NCBI RefSeq assembly: GCF_900176475.1
Contig: NZ_FWXX01000004.1
Span: forward strand, 124,001-188,000
Direction of reading: 5' to 3'
Source of the DNA: Tropicibacter naphthalenivorans
GTDB taxonomy: Bacteria > Pseudomonadota > Alphaproteobacteria > Rhodobacterales > Rhodobacteraceae
DNA length: 64,000 nucleotides
Below, one piece after another: positions 45,088 to 53,296 of this stretch; within the stretch, counting starts at the first letter, position 1; each line of letters begins with the position of its first letter. Below the pieces are notes generated by a model, which was not told the origin of the DNA, searched no databases, and saw nothing but the letters and a program-made list of their open reading frames with translations. A program made the translations under genes and the position numbers.

Positions 45088-48045
45088 ATGTTCGCCGAGC
45101 TCTGCATCACCTCCAACTTTACCTTCCTCACCGGGGCGTCCCACCCCGAGGAATACATGGAGCGTGCGGCCCTCGCAGGCCTGTCCGCCATCGCCATCGC
45201 CGATGTGAACAGCGTCGCGGGGATCGTGCGCGCCTACGCCCAGGCCAAGGAGATCAGCCACCAGATCGCCGAGCGGGCGGCGGCGCAACAAGACGGCCCC
45301 ATCGGCCCGCCCTCGCCCTTTCCGCCGCGCCCCGGCCTGCATGTGACCAACCTGCCCCGGCTGATCCCCGCCGCAAGACTGGTCCTGCGCGAAGGGATCG
45401 AGGCCACGGCGCTGGCCGCCACGCGTCAAGGCTGGGCCACCCTCTGCCGCCTGCTGTCCACAGGTCGCCTGCGCGCACCTAAAGGCGGCTGCGATCTGGG
45501 CCTGTCCGACCTGCCGGACGACTTGAGCGGGCTGATCTTGATCCTCCACCCGCCGCACCACGCGCAGACCTCTCCGCCCGGCGCGGACGGGTGGCCCAAG
45601 CTTGCGGAACGGGTGACGCGCCGCCTCCCCGAGGCATGTTACCTCGCCCTTGCCCCGCGCTACGACGGGCTGGACGCGCAGCGCTTTGACGCCCACGCCG
45701 CGCTGGCCAAGCAGCTCAACCTGCCCACCATCGCCACCGCCGCGCCAATCATGCACCACGGACGCCGCCGCCGCATTGCCGACGTGCTGACCGCCATCCG
45801 GCTGGGCCGCCGGGTCGACGCCTTGGGGCGGGCGGCGCTGGCCAATGCCGAACAGCGCCTGCGCTCGGAACCCGAGATGCGCCGCCTGCTCGGCCCGCAC
45901 GGCGAGGCCATCGACCGCGCCGCCGCGCTGGCGGACAGGTGCACCTTTGACCTTGGCGATCTGCGCTACGAATACCCCTCGGAAATCAGCGGCGATGAGA
46001 CCCCGTCAGACCGCCTGTCCCGCCTCGCCCACGAAGGCCTGAACTGGCGCTACCCCCAAGGCGCGCCGGACCGGGTGCGCGCCATGCTGGCCCATGAGCT
46101 ACACCTCATCGCCAAGCTCAAATACGAGCCGTATTTCCTGACCGTGCGCGACATTGTCGCCTTTGCCCGCGACCGGGGGATCCTCTGCCAGGGGCGCGGC
46201 TCTGCGGCCAACTCGATCACCTGCTACTGCCTTGGCGTCACCAGCGTCAGCCCGGAAATCGGCACCATGGTGTTCGAACGCTTTGTCTCGGAGGCGCGGG
46301 ACGAGCCGCCCGACATCGACGTCGATTTCGAACACGAACGGCGCGAAGAGGTCATCCAGCACATCTACGAACGCTACGGTCGGCACCGCGCGGGCCTGTG
46401 CGCCACCGTCATCCACTACCGGGGCAAGCGCGCCATCCGCGAGGTCGGCACCGCCATGGGCCTGTCGCGCGACACCATCGGCGCGCTGTCCAGCCAGCTT
46501 TGGGGGTTCCTGTCCTCGGACGCCTTGCAACCCGCGCGCCTGCGCGAAATCGGGCTGGACCCGGACGACCGCCGCCTGCAACTGACCCTTGATATCGTCA
46601 ACGAAATCATCGGCTTCCCGCGCCATCTGTCGCAGCACGTGGGCGGGTTCATCATCACCGAAGGCCGTCTGGACGAACTGGTGCCCGTGGAAAACGCGAC
46701 GATGGAAGGCCGCACCGTCATCTGTTGGGACAAGGACGACATCGACACGCTGGGCATTCTCAAGGTCGACATCCTCAGCCTTGGGATGCTGACCTGTATC
46801 CGCAAGGCCTTTGACCTGATTGCCATGCACAAGGGGCCGCGCCACACGCTGGCCACCCTGCCGCCCGAAGACCCCAAGGTCTATCAAATGCTGTCCCGCG
46901 CCGACAGCGTCGGGGTGTTTCAGGTGGAGAGCCGCGCGCAGATGAACTTCCTGCCGCGGATGCGGCCCCGCTGTTTCTATGATCTGGTGATCGAGGTCGC
47001 GATCATCCGCCCCGGCCCGATCCAGGGCGACATGGTCCACCCCTACATCCGCCGCCGCAACGGCGAGGAAAAGGTCGAATTCCCCTCGGACGAGCTGGGC
47101 GAGGTCTTGGCCAAGACGCTCGGCGTGCCGCTGTTCCAGGAGCAGGCCATGCAGATCGCCATCATCGGCGCGGGCTTTACCCCGACCGAGGCCGACCGCC
47201 TGCGCCGCAGCCTTGCGACCTTTAAAAAACACGGCAACGTGTCGGAATTCCGCGACCGGTTCCTGTCGGGGATGCGCCGCAACGGCTATGATCTGGACTT
47301 TGCCGAACGCTGTTTCAGCCAGATCGAAGGCTTTGGCAGCTACGGTTTCCCCGAAAGCCACGCCGCCAGCTTTGCCCTGCTGGTCTATGCCTCGGCTTGG
47401 CTGAAATGCCACGAGCCGGGGATCTTTGCCTGCGCGCTGCTGAACTCTCAGCCCATGGGGTTCTACGCCCCGGCGCAAATCGTGCGGGATGCGCGCGAAC
47501 ATGGCGTCACCGTCCGGCCCATTTGCATCAACGCCAGCTACTGGGACAACGCCATGGAGCCGGACGGGCGCGGCGGGCTGGCGCTGCGGCTGGGGTTCCG
47601 CCAGATCAAGGGCCTGTCCGAGGATGACGCCGCCTGGATCACCGCCGCGCGCGGCAACGGCTATGGCTCGGTGCGCGATGTCTGGCGGCGCGCCGGGGTG
47701 GCTCCGCATCTGCTGGCGCGACTGGCCGAGGCGGATGTCTTTGCCGACTTGGGGATGACCCGCCGCGAAGCCCTGTGGGAGGCCAAGGCGCTGACCAAAG
47801 GCCCGGAGCTGCCGCTCTTCGCGCAGGACATTGACGGCGAGGCGATCTTTGAGCCCGCCGCCCATCTGCCCGCCATGACCGAGGGGCAGGAAATCGTCGA
47901 AGACTACGTCGCCATGCGGCTGACCCTGCGCCGCCATCCGGTCGCGCTGTTGCGGCATATCCTGACCCCACCCGAAGCCTATGGCCCGCGCCCTCTGGAC
48001 AGCCCGCCCCGCATGGGTCATCCCTCTGACAAGACAGGGAGCTGA
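45088..48045 (+). CDS. dnaE2: Error-prone DNA polymerase DnaE2, shortened at the C-terminus
   Basis: A 985-residue translesion polymerase of the C-family. The PHP domain (FAELCITSNFTFLTGASHPEE) leads, and the palm with the catalytic aspartates PDIDVDFEHERREEV lies near residue 410. LCQGRGSAANSITCY, the FGSYGFPESHAASFALLVY block and an HhH region follow. Typical family members run on for roughly 100 residues more with an OB-fold domain. Here the protein stops after LRRHPVALLRHILTPPEAYG and an unrelated 19-residue tail. No imuA or imuB is nearby. A LexA box precedes it. The next gene starts two bases after its stop. Confidence 0.9.
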   Translation: MFAELCITSNFTFLTGASHPEEYMERAALAGLSAIAIADVNSVAGIVRAYAQAKEISHQIAERAAAQQDGPIGPPSPFPPRPGLHVTNLPRLIPAARLVLREGIEATALAATRQGWATLCRLLSTGRLRAPKGGCDLGLSDLPDDLSGLILILHPPHHAQTSPPGADGWPKLAERVTRRLPEACYLALAPRYDGLDAQRFDAHAALAKQLNLPTIATAAPIMHHGRRRRIADVLTAIRLGRRVDALGRAALANAEQRLRSEPEMRRLLGPHGEAIDRAAALADRCTFDLGDLRYEYPSEISGDETPSDRLSRLAHEGLNWRYPQGAPDRVRAMLAHELHLIAKLKYEPYFLTVRDIVAFARDRGILCQGRGSAANSITCYCLGVTSVSPEIGTMVFERFVSEARDEPPDIDVDFEHERREEVIQHIYERYGRHRAGLCATVIHYRGKRAIREVGTAMGLSRDTIGALSSQLWGFLSSDALQPARLREIGLDPDDRRLQLTLDIVNEIIGFPRHLSQHVGGFIITEGRLDELVPVENATMEGRTVICWDKDDIDTLGILKVDILSLGMLTCIRKAFDLIAMHKGPRHTLATLPPEDPKVYQMLSRADSVGVFQVESRAQMNFLPRMRPRCFYDLVIEVAIIRPGPIQGDMVHPYIRRRNGEEKVEFPSDELGEVLAKTLGVPLFQEQAMQIAIIGAGFTPTEADRLRRSLATFKKHGNVSEFRDRFLSGMRRNGYDLDFAERCFSQIEGFGSYGFPESHAASFALLVYASAWLKCHEPGIFACALLNSQPMGFYAPAQIVRDAREHGVTVRPICINASYWDNAMEPDGRGGLALRLGFRQIKGLSEDDAAWITAARGNGYGSVRDVWRRAGVAPHLLARLAEADVFADLGMTRREALWEAKALTKGPELPLFAQDIDGEAIFEPAAHLPAMTEGQEIVEDYVAMRLTLRRHPVALLRHILTPPEAYGPRPLDSPPRMGHPSDKTGS

Positions 48046-48047
48046 CC

Positions 48048-48581
48048 ATGGCCGATGGGACCTTTGCCGTTCTGCTGATGTTGCTGGGCTGGAGCGATAT
48101 GAGCGACAATTACTGCGACACAGCCGGGGGCTGCTGGGCGCCGTCGGACCGCCCCGCGCAGCTCATGCTGTCGCAGGGCGAGGTGATCCGCCGCCGCGCC
48201 CATGTGGCGAACGAAAGCTATGTGCGCTACGATCTGGGCACGCAGGTCGGCCCCTTTGGGCAGGCGGCGGGCTTTTCCGCCGGCGAAGAGGGCGAGCTTT
48301 GGGCCGGCTATGGCCTGACCTACACCATGCGCATGGGCGCGTTCTACGCCGAGCTGCACCTGATGCCGGGGCTGTACCTGGACAACGGCGGCTTTGACAT
48401 GGGCGGGCTGCTAGAGTTCCGATCCGGGCTGGAACTGGGACTGGAAAGCGCCGATGGCTGGCGCGTCGGGCTGGCCTATGACCACCGATCAAACGGCGGG
48501 ATATTCGAGGCCAACCCCGGCAAGGAAACGCTGCAAGTGCGCTTTGGCGCGCCCGCAGCGGTGCCCTTGCCTGCGGACTAG
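48048..48581 (+). CDS. PagL-like acyloxyacyl hydrolase (lipid A 3-O-deacylase family)
   Basis: A 177-residue protein. The C-terminal DHRSNGGIFEANPGKE gives His146, Ser148 and Glu160, the same spacing as the His-Ser-Glu catalytic triad of PagL lipid A deacylase. The alternating glycine/aromatic pattern (YLRY-like strands, MPGLYLDNGGFDMGG) suits a small outer-membrane beta-barrel. The N-terminus (FAVLLMLLGWSDMS) is hydrophobic but not a textbook signal peptide. AGGGAG in the end of dnaE2 is its ribosome site and the gap is two bases, so it probably shares the SOS-controlled transcript. Confidence 0.8.
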   Translation: MADGTFAVLLMLLGWSDMSDNYCDTAGGCWAPSDRPAQLMLSQGEVIRRRAHVANESYVRYDLGTQVGPFGQAAGFSAGEEGELWAGYGLTYTMRMGAFYAELHLMPGLYLDNGGFDMGGLLEFRSGLELGLESADGWRVGLAYDHRSNGGIFEANPGKETLQVRFGAPAAVPLPAD

Positions 48582-48585
48582 CGGA

Positions 48586-49260
48586 TCAACTGAAATCCTC
48601 GGTGATGATCTGCGCCTCGGGGACGCCTGCGGCTTCGAGCAGCTTGGGCATCGCCTCGACCATCGGATCGGGGCCGCAGACATAGCAGACGTCCTGCCCC
48701 GGCGTGATCACCTGTTTCAGCGTCTTCACCCCGATCTGGTCGCTGGCATAGGGGCTGCCCGGCTGATCCGTCACGATCCAGCGCGTGTCCAGCCCCGTCA
48801 TCGCCTCGAACTGATCCTTGAGGATGATGTCGCGGTCGGTCTGGTTGGAAAACAGCAGGGTGTTGCCTGCAAGGTTGCCTTTGGCGGCCAGCTTGGCCCG
48901 CAGGATCGAGATGAAGGGCGTCACGCCTGCGCCCCCGGCGATAAAGACGCCGTCGCCTTCGTCGTGGATCGCGCCCCACGGGTCCTTGATCGTGACGGTG
49001 TCGCCGGGGGTCAGGGCGGCAATGCGTTTGGTCACGCCATCATGCTCGGGGTAGGATTTGATGACGAACTCTAGGCTGTCATCGCCCGGCAGCGAGGTAA
49101 AGGTAAAGGGGCGGTATTCGTCGCGCCAGCCGTCCTGATCCAGCGCCAGATCGGTGGCTTGGCCGGGGGTGAACTCGAACCCCTCGGGGCGGTCGAACAC
49201 CAGATGATAGGTGTCGTGGGTGACGGGTTCGATGGTTTGCAGCGTCAAAGTATGGGTCAT
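48586..49260 (-). CDS. FAD-binding oxidoreductase, ferredoxin-NADP reductase-like
   Basis: A 224-residue single-chain reductase without an attached ferredoxin domain. The FAD site is YRPFTFTS near residue 49. The NAD(P)-binding loop GGAGVTPFISILR lies near residue 110, and VCYVCGPDPM comes close to the C-terminus. It would transfer electrons between a pyridine nucleotide and a carrier protein. The partner is not evident. It is transcribed against the dnaE2 operon and lies 33 bp after the DedA gene. Confidence 0.88.
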   Translation of the reverse strand: MTHTLTLQTIEPVTHDTYHLVFDRPEGFEFTPGQATDLALDQDGWRDEYRPFTFTSLPGDDSLEFVIKSYPEHDGVTKRIAALTPGDTVTIKDPWGAIHDEGDGVFIAGGAGVTPFISILRAKLAAKGNLAGNTLLFSNQTDRDIILKDQFEAMTGLDTRWIVTDQPGSPYASDQIGVKTLKQVITPGQDVCYVCGPDPMVEAMPKLLEAAGVPEAQIITEDFS

Positions 49261-49293
49261 GGGGCGTCTCCTTTGGTCAGGAAACGCGCGGGC

Positions 49294-49905
49294 CTAACGC
49301 CTTGTTCCGCCGTGATGCGGATGCACCCGTCGGTGAAAGATCAACCAGCCGAGCCAAACCGCCATCGCCCCCGCCGCGAGGAACCCCGCCACGTTGGAGG
49401 CGATCTGCGCCACCTCGGCGATTTGCCCCGCAAAGGCGAACCCCAGCCCCACGTAAAGCGTCACCCAGACGGTTTCGCCCGAGATACTGCCGATGGTGAA
49501 ATGCCGCCACGGCAGGTCCGTCGCGCCGCCGACAAAGTTCACATAGGGCCCCAGCGGGCTGAACAGCCAGCGCGTCAGGAACACGGTGGACACGCCGCGC
49601 CGGTGCAGCATGGCTTCGGCCCTGAGGATGGTCTCGGCGGCCTTTTTGCGGCGCTTGAGACGCTGCACCAGCGGCGCGCCACCCTTGGCACCGATGGCAT
49701 AGCCGGTCTGGTCCCCCACAACCGCCCCGCCCCACGCCGCACCGACCGAAGCCATCAGGCTCAGCTCGCCCGCTGCGGCAAAGGCCCCCGCCGCCAGCAT
49801 GATGAGCGAGGACGGCATGGGCAATGCGAGGCAGGAAAAGAACGTCGCCACAAGGACGATCCACGCACCGTAATGCGGCACCATGGCCAGCAGCGTGTCG
49901 GTCAT
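49294..49905 (-). CDS. DedA family membrane protein
   Basis: A 203-residue inner-membrane protein of the DedA/VTT family, members of which act as lipid or C55-carrier scramblases. Family marks are FFSCLALPMPSSLIML near the N-terminus, GDQTGYAIGAKGG, and the central FLTRWLFSPLGPYVNFVGG with its conserved Arg and Pro. Four to five hydrophobic segments are visible. Its start overlaps the stop of the upstream small membrane protein by four bases. Confidence 0.9.
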   Translation of the reverse strand: MTDTLLAMVPHYGAWIVLVATFFSCLALPMPSSLIMLAAGAFAAAGELSLMASVGAAWGGAVVGDQTGYAIGAKGGAPLVQRLKRRKKAAETILRAEAMLHRRGVSTVFLTRWLFSPLGPYVNFVGGATDLPWRHFTIGSISGETVWVTLYVGLGFAFAGQIAEVAQIASNVAGFLAAGAMAVWLGWLIFHRRVHPHHGGTRR

Positions 49906-50261
49906 TCCGGCGCGGCCTCTGGGTGGGTGGCGCGATAGTCAGCGATGGCGGTCTCGATGCGGGCGATCAGCTCTGGCGTGGTGATCCCCAGCCGTTCTGC
50001 GACCTCGTCCAGCGTCTCGCGACGCTCACCGGGGCGTGGGCCGACGACCTCTAGCATCATCTCCTTGGGGACATGCCACGTATGCGCCACGTAGCCGGGC
50101 GTCATCCAGTTGGCGATGGGCGGATCGGTCGGGCGCGGCGGGTGGTGCAGCGCGATCAAGACCAGCTTGGCCCCAAAGAACAGGCAGAACAGCACCGTCA
50201 GCGCAAACGCCCCTGCTAGCAAAGGCTTGTCCTGCATCCGATCCTTGAGACGGCGGGGCAT
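49902..50261 (-). CDS. Small single-span membrane protein, unknown function
   Basis: A 119-residue protein with a basic start (MPRRLKDRMQDK) and one membrane helix (LLAGAFALTVLFCLFFGAKLVLIAL). The soluble part has a conserved-looking core (MTPGYVAHTWHVPKEMMLEVVG) and a helix-turn-helix-like C-terminal segment (TLDEVAERLGITTPELIARIE). I do not recognise a named family. It overlaps the DedA gene (ATGA) and follows the lipoprotein gene by three bases, so it belongs to the run fabI-lipoprotein-this-dedA. Confidence 0.65.
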   Translation of the reverse strand: MPRRLKDRMQDKPLLAGAFALTVLFCLFFGAKLVLIALHHPPRPTDPPIANWMTPGYVAHTWHVPKEMMLEVVGPRPGERRETLDEVAERLGITTPELIARIETAIADYRATHPEAAPE

Positions 50262-50264
50262 GGG

Positions 50265-50591
50265 TTACTCGGCCGGGGCTGCGTAGGTGCACAGCGTCAG
50301 GTGACCGTCCGTGGCGCGGGTCAACTGACCCTGCCGGAACACCGCGTGGACGTATTCCGTCTTGTCGCCAACGTCATAGGCGTAGCTGGCGCAGGCCTCG
50401 TCGAAATCGTTCGGGTTGCGTTCATACCCGGCGTCAAAGCCAAGGGCCACGTCGGCCTCGGCCTTGGTCACGCCGGTGTGCAGCTTGGCCGCGATGCCGC
50501 GCCCGGTGTTGCGCGGCTCTTGGACCGTGCCCGCCTGCATACAGGCCGACAGCGCCAGTGCCGCCGAAATCGTAAACCCCAACCGCACCAT
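50265..50591 (-). CDS. Small lipoprotein, possibly BamE/SmpA-like
   Basis: A 108-residue protein with a lipobox signal (FTISAALALSAC; the cysteine would be lipid-modified) and three further cysteines, two of which may pair. The mature part (KLHTGVTKAEADVALGFDAG, then YAYDVGDKTEYVHAVFRQGQL) recalls the small BamE/SmpA fold, but this is a weak impression. The start was set at MVRLGF (50591), after AGGG; five extra codons upstream are possible. It follows fabI on the same strand after 18 bases. Confidence 0.62.
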   Translation of the reverse strand: MVRLGFTISAALALSACMQAGTVQEPRNTGRGIAAKLHTGVTKAEADVALGFDAGYERNPNDFDEACASYAYDVGDKTEYVHAVFRQGQLTRATDGHLTLCTYAAPAE

Positions 50592-50609
50592 CGCTATCCC
50601 TCGCACACT

Positions 50610-51401
50610 TTACAGGTTTTCGTTCTGCGGCATCCCCAGAACGTGGAAGCCACCGTCCACTCTTACCACTTCGCCGGTCGTGCAGCTACCCGCGTCGGAA
50701 ATCAGCCAGACGGCGGTGCCGCCCACAGCCTCAAGGCTCGCGTTCGAGCGCAGCGGCGCGTTCATGTCGGTGTGCTTGTAGGTCTTGCGCGCACCGCCAA
50801 TGGCCGCCCCTGCCAGCGTCTTCATCGGGCCGGGGCTGATGGCGTTGACGCGGATGCCGTCGGGGCCCAGATCGTTCGCGAGATAGCGGGTCGTTGCCTC
50901 GAGCGCCGCCTTGGCAACCCCCATGACGTTGTAGTTGGGCGTCACGCGGGTCGAGCCCATGTAGGTCAGCGTCAGCAGGGTGCCGCCGTTGTCCTTCATC
51001 AGGGGATAGGCCCGGCGCGCCACCTCGATAAAGGAATAGGCCGAGATATCCATCGAGTTCTTGAAGTTCGCGCGGCTGGTGTTCAGGAACCTCCCCGTCA
51101 GCTCGGACTTGTCCGAATAGGCGATGGCGTGGATCACGAAATCAAGGCTGTCCCAGCGCTGCGACAGCTGGTCAAACGCCGCGTCCAGCGACGCGTCGTC
51201 GGTCACGTCCACGTCGACCATAAAGTCGCTGCCAACGCTTTCCGCCAGCGGCTGCAACCGCTTGCCAAAGGCTTCGCCCTGATAGGTGAAGGCCAGCTCG
51301 GCCCCCGCCTCGGCGCAAGCCTTGGCAATGCCCCAGGCGATCGACCGCTCGTTCGCCACACCCATGACAAGCCCGCGCTTGCCCTTCAGATCAATGCTCA
51401 T
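50610..51401 (-). CDS. fabI: Enoyl-[acyl-carrier-protein] reductase (NADH) FabI
   Basis: A 263-residue short-chain dehydrogenase fold enzyme that completes each fatty acid elongation cycle. Visible marks are the FabI-type nucleotide loop GVANERSIAWGIA (in place of TGxxxGIG), the HAIAYSDK segment, the catalytic Tyr and Lys in YNVMGVAK and the SPGPMKTLAG loop. It lies 16 bases after fabB, with which it is cotranscribed. Confidence 0.96.
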   Translation of the reverse strand: MSIDLKGKRGLVMGVANERSIAWGIAKACAEAGAELAFTYQGEAFGKRLQPLAESVGSDFMVDVDVTDDASLDAAFDQLSQRWDSLDFVIHAIAYSDKSELTGRFLNTSRANFKNSMDISAYSFIEVARRAYPLMKDNGGTLLTLTYMGSTRVTPNYNVMGVAKAALEATTRYLANDLGPDGIRVNAISPGPMKTLAGAAIGGARKTYKHTDMNAPLRSNASLEAVGGTAVWLISDAGSCTTGEVVRVDGGFHVLGMPQNENL

Positions 51402-51417
51402 CCACCCGCCTCGCGCG

Positions 51418-52647
<1,230 letters not shown>

Positions 52648-52694
52648 GTGGCCTCCATTCCCGTTTGGTTGAGGGCTGTTTAGGCCATGAAGGC

Positions 52695-52746
52695 GGGGTG
52701 GCGCAAGGTGTGCACACGCAATGTCACCTGAACCTTGCGCTACCCC
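52695..52746. repeat. Long stem-loop at the fabB-proximal edge of the inserted segment
   Basis: GGGGTGGCGCAAGGT (52695-52709) pairs with ACCTTGCGCTACCCC (52732-52746) over 15 positions with one G-T wobble, around a 22-base loop. No T-run follows in either direction. It sits 48 bp before the fabB start and five bases after the end of the small regulator gene. It could be a factor-assisted terminator, a regulatory leader of fabB, or an insertion boundary. Confidence 0.6.
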
Positions 52747-52751
52747 ATAGG

Positions 52752-53153
52752 CTATCGTTTGATCCTAAGAACGACAGCCTCTGTATCGACGCCAAGAGAC
52801 CGAGCAATTAATTGCTTGTGCAGACCGAGGATCTCGTCCTCATCCCATTCATCCTCACCGAAGTCGATTTCATTAATTTCGCCGAGCGCGGCCTGACCGA
52901 TTTCTTTTACATGCACCCAATACTCGAACCGGCTTTCCTGACCACGACGGCCAACCCAGAACCGACCCAACTCAAGTTCTTCCAAACGCTTCAGCAAGCC
53001 GATAATTTCTCTCCGGTCCGCTTGGCATTCTTTCTCCAAGCGTGAAACTTTGGTTTCTGCGATCCTATTCGTGTATCCCTTCATCAGATTAAAAACATCT
53101 TCAGCACAGGAAAATTCTTTCTTGGTTTTCCTCAAAGCCTTGATAACAGACAT
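52752..53153 (-). CDS. Small helical, probable winged-helix DNA-binding protein
   Basis: A 133-residue charged protein, visibly less GC-rich than its neighbours. The first half ([30 protein letters not shown]) followed by a hairpin ([15 protein letters not shown]) suggests a winged helix-turn-helix; the acidic C-terminal part ([15 protein letters not shown]) may mediate contacts. I cannot name a family. The promoter carries an inverted repeat consistent with self-regulation. No toxin-like partner is next to it. Atypical composition and location point to acquisition. Confidence 0.65.
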   Translation of the reverse strand: MSVIKALRKTKKEFSCAEDVFNLMKGYTNRIAETKVSRLEKECQADRREIIGLLKRLEELELGRFWVGRRGQESRFEYWVHVKEIGQAALGEINEIDFGEDEWDEDEILGLHKQLIARSLGVDTEAVVLRIKR

Positions 53154-53166
53154 CTCTCACCTTTGT

Positions 53167-53204
53167 ATCATAGAAAAATTATAGAGCTATGATGAGACAG
53201 TCAA
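53167..53204 (-). promoter_or_regulatory. Promoter and inverted-repeat operator of the small regulator gene
   Basis: On the minus strand TTGACT (53199-53204) and TATAAT (53178-53183) are 15 bases apart. ATCATAG (53167-53173) and CTATGAT (53187-53193) are perfect inverted arms, centred 20 bp apart, that bracket the -10. The start codon is 14 bases beyond. The layout fits repression by a dimer, possibly the encoded protein itself. Confidence 0.6.
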
Positions 53205-53296
53205 AGCCTTGTGTCAATACGTCTATTTTTGCTTTAGGTGCAAACAGCCCCAGCATTGCTGCCGAGGCCGTCCGTGTTTCAAACCCTCGGAAAGGC

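Noticed and set aside
45088-48045. A frameshift explaining the short DnaE2
   Set aside because: The frames after 47,990 were read for OB-fold sequence. They encode only the PagL-like protein, so loss of the domain is more likely than a simple frameshift.
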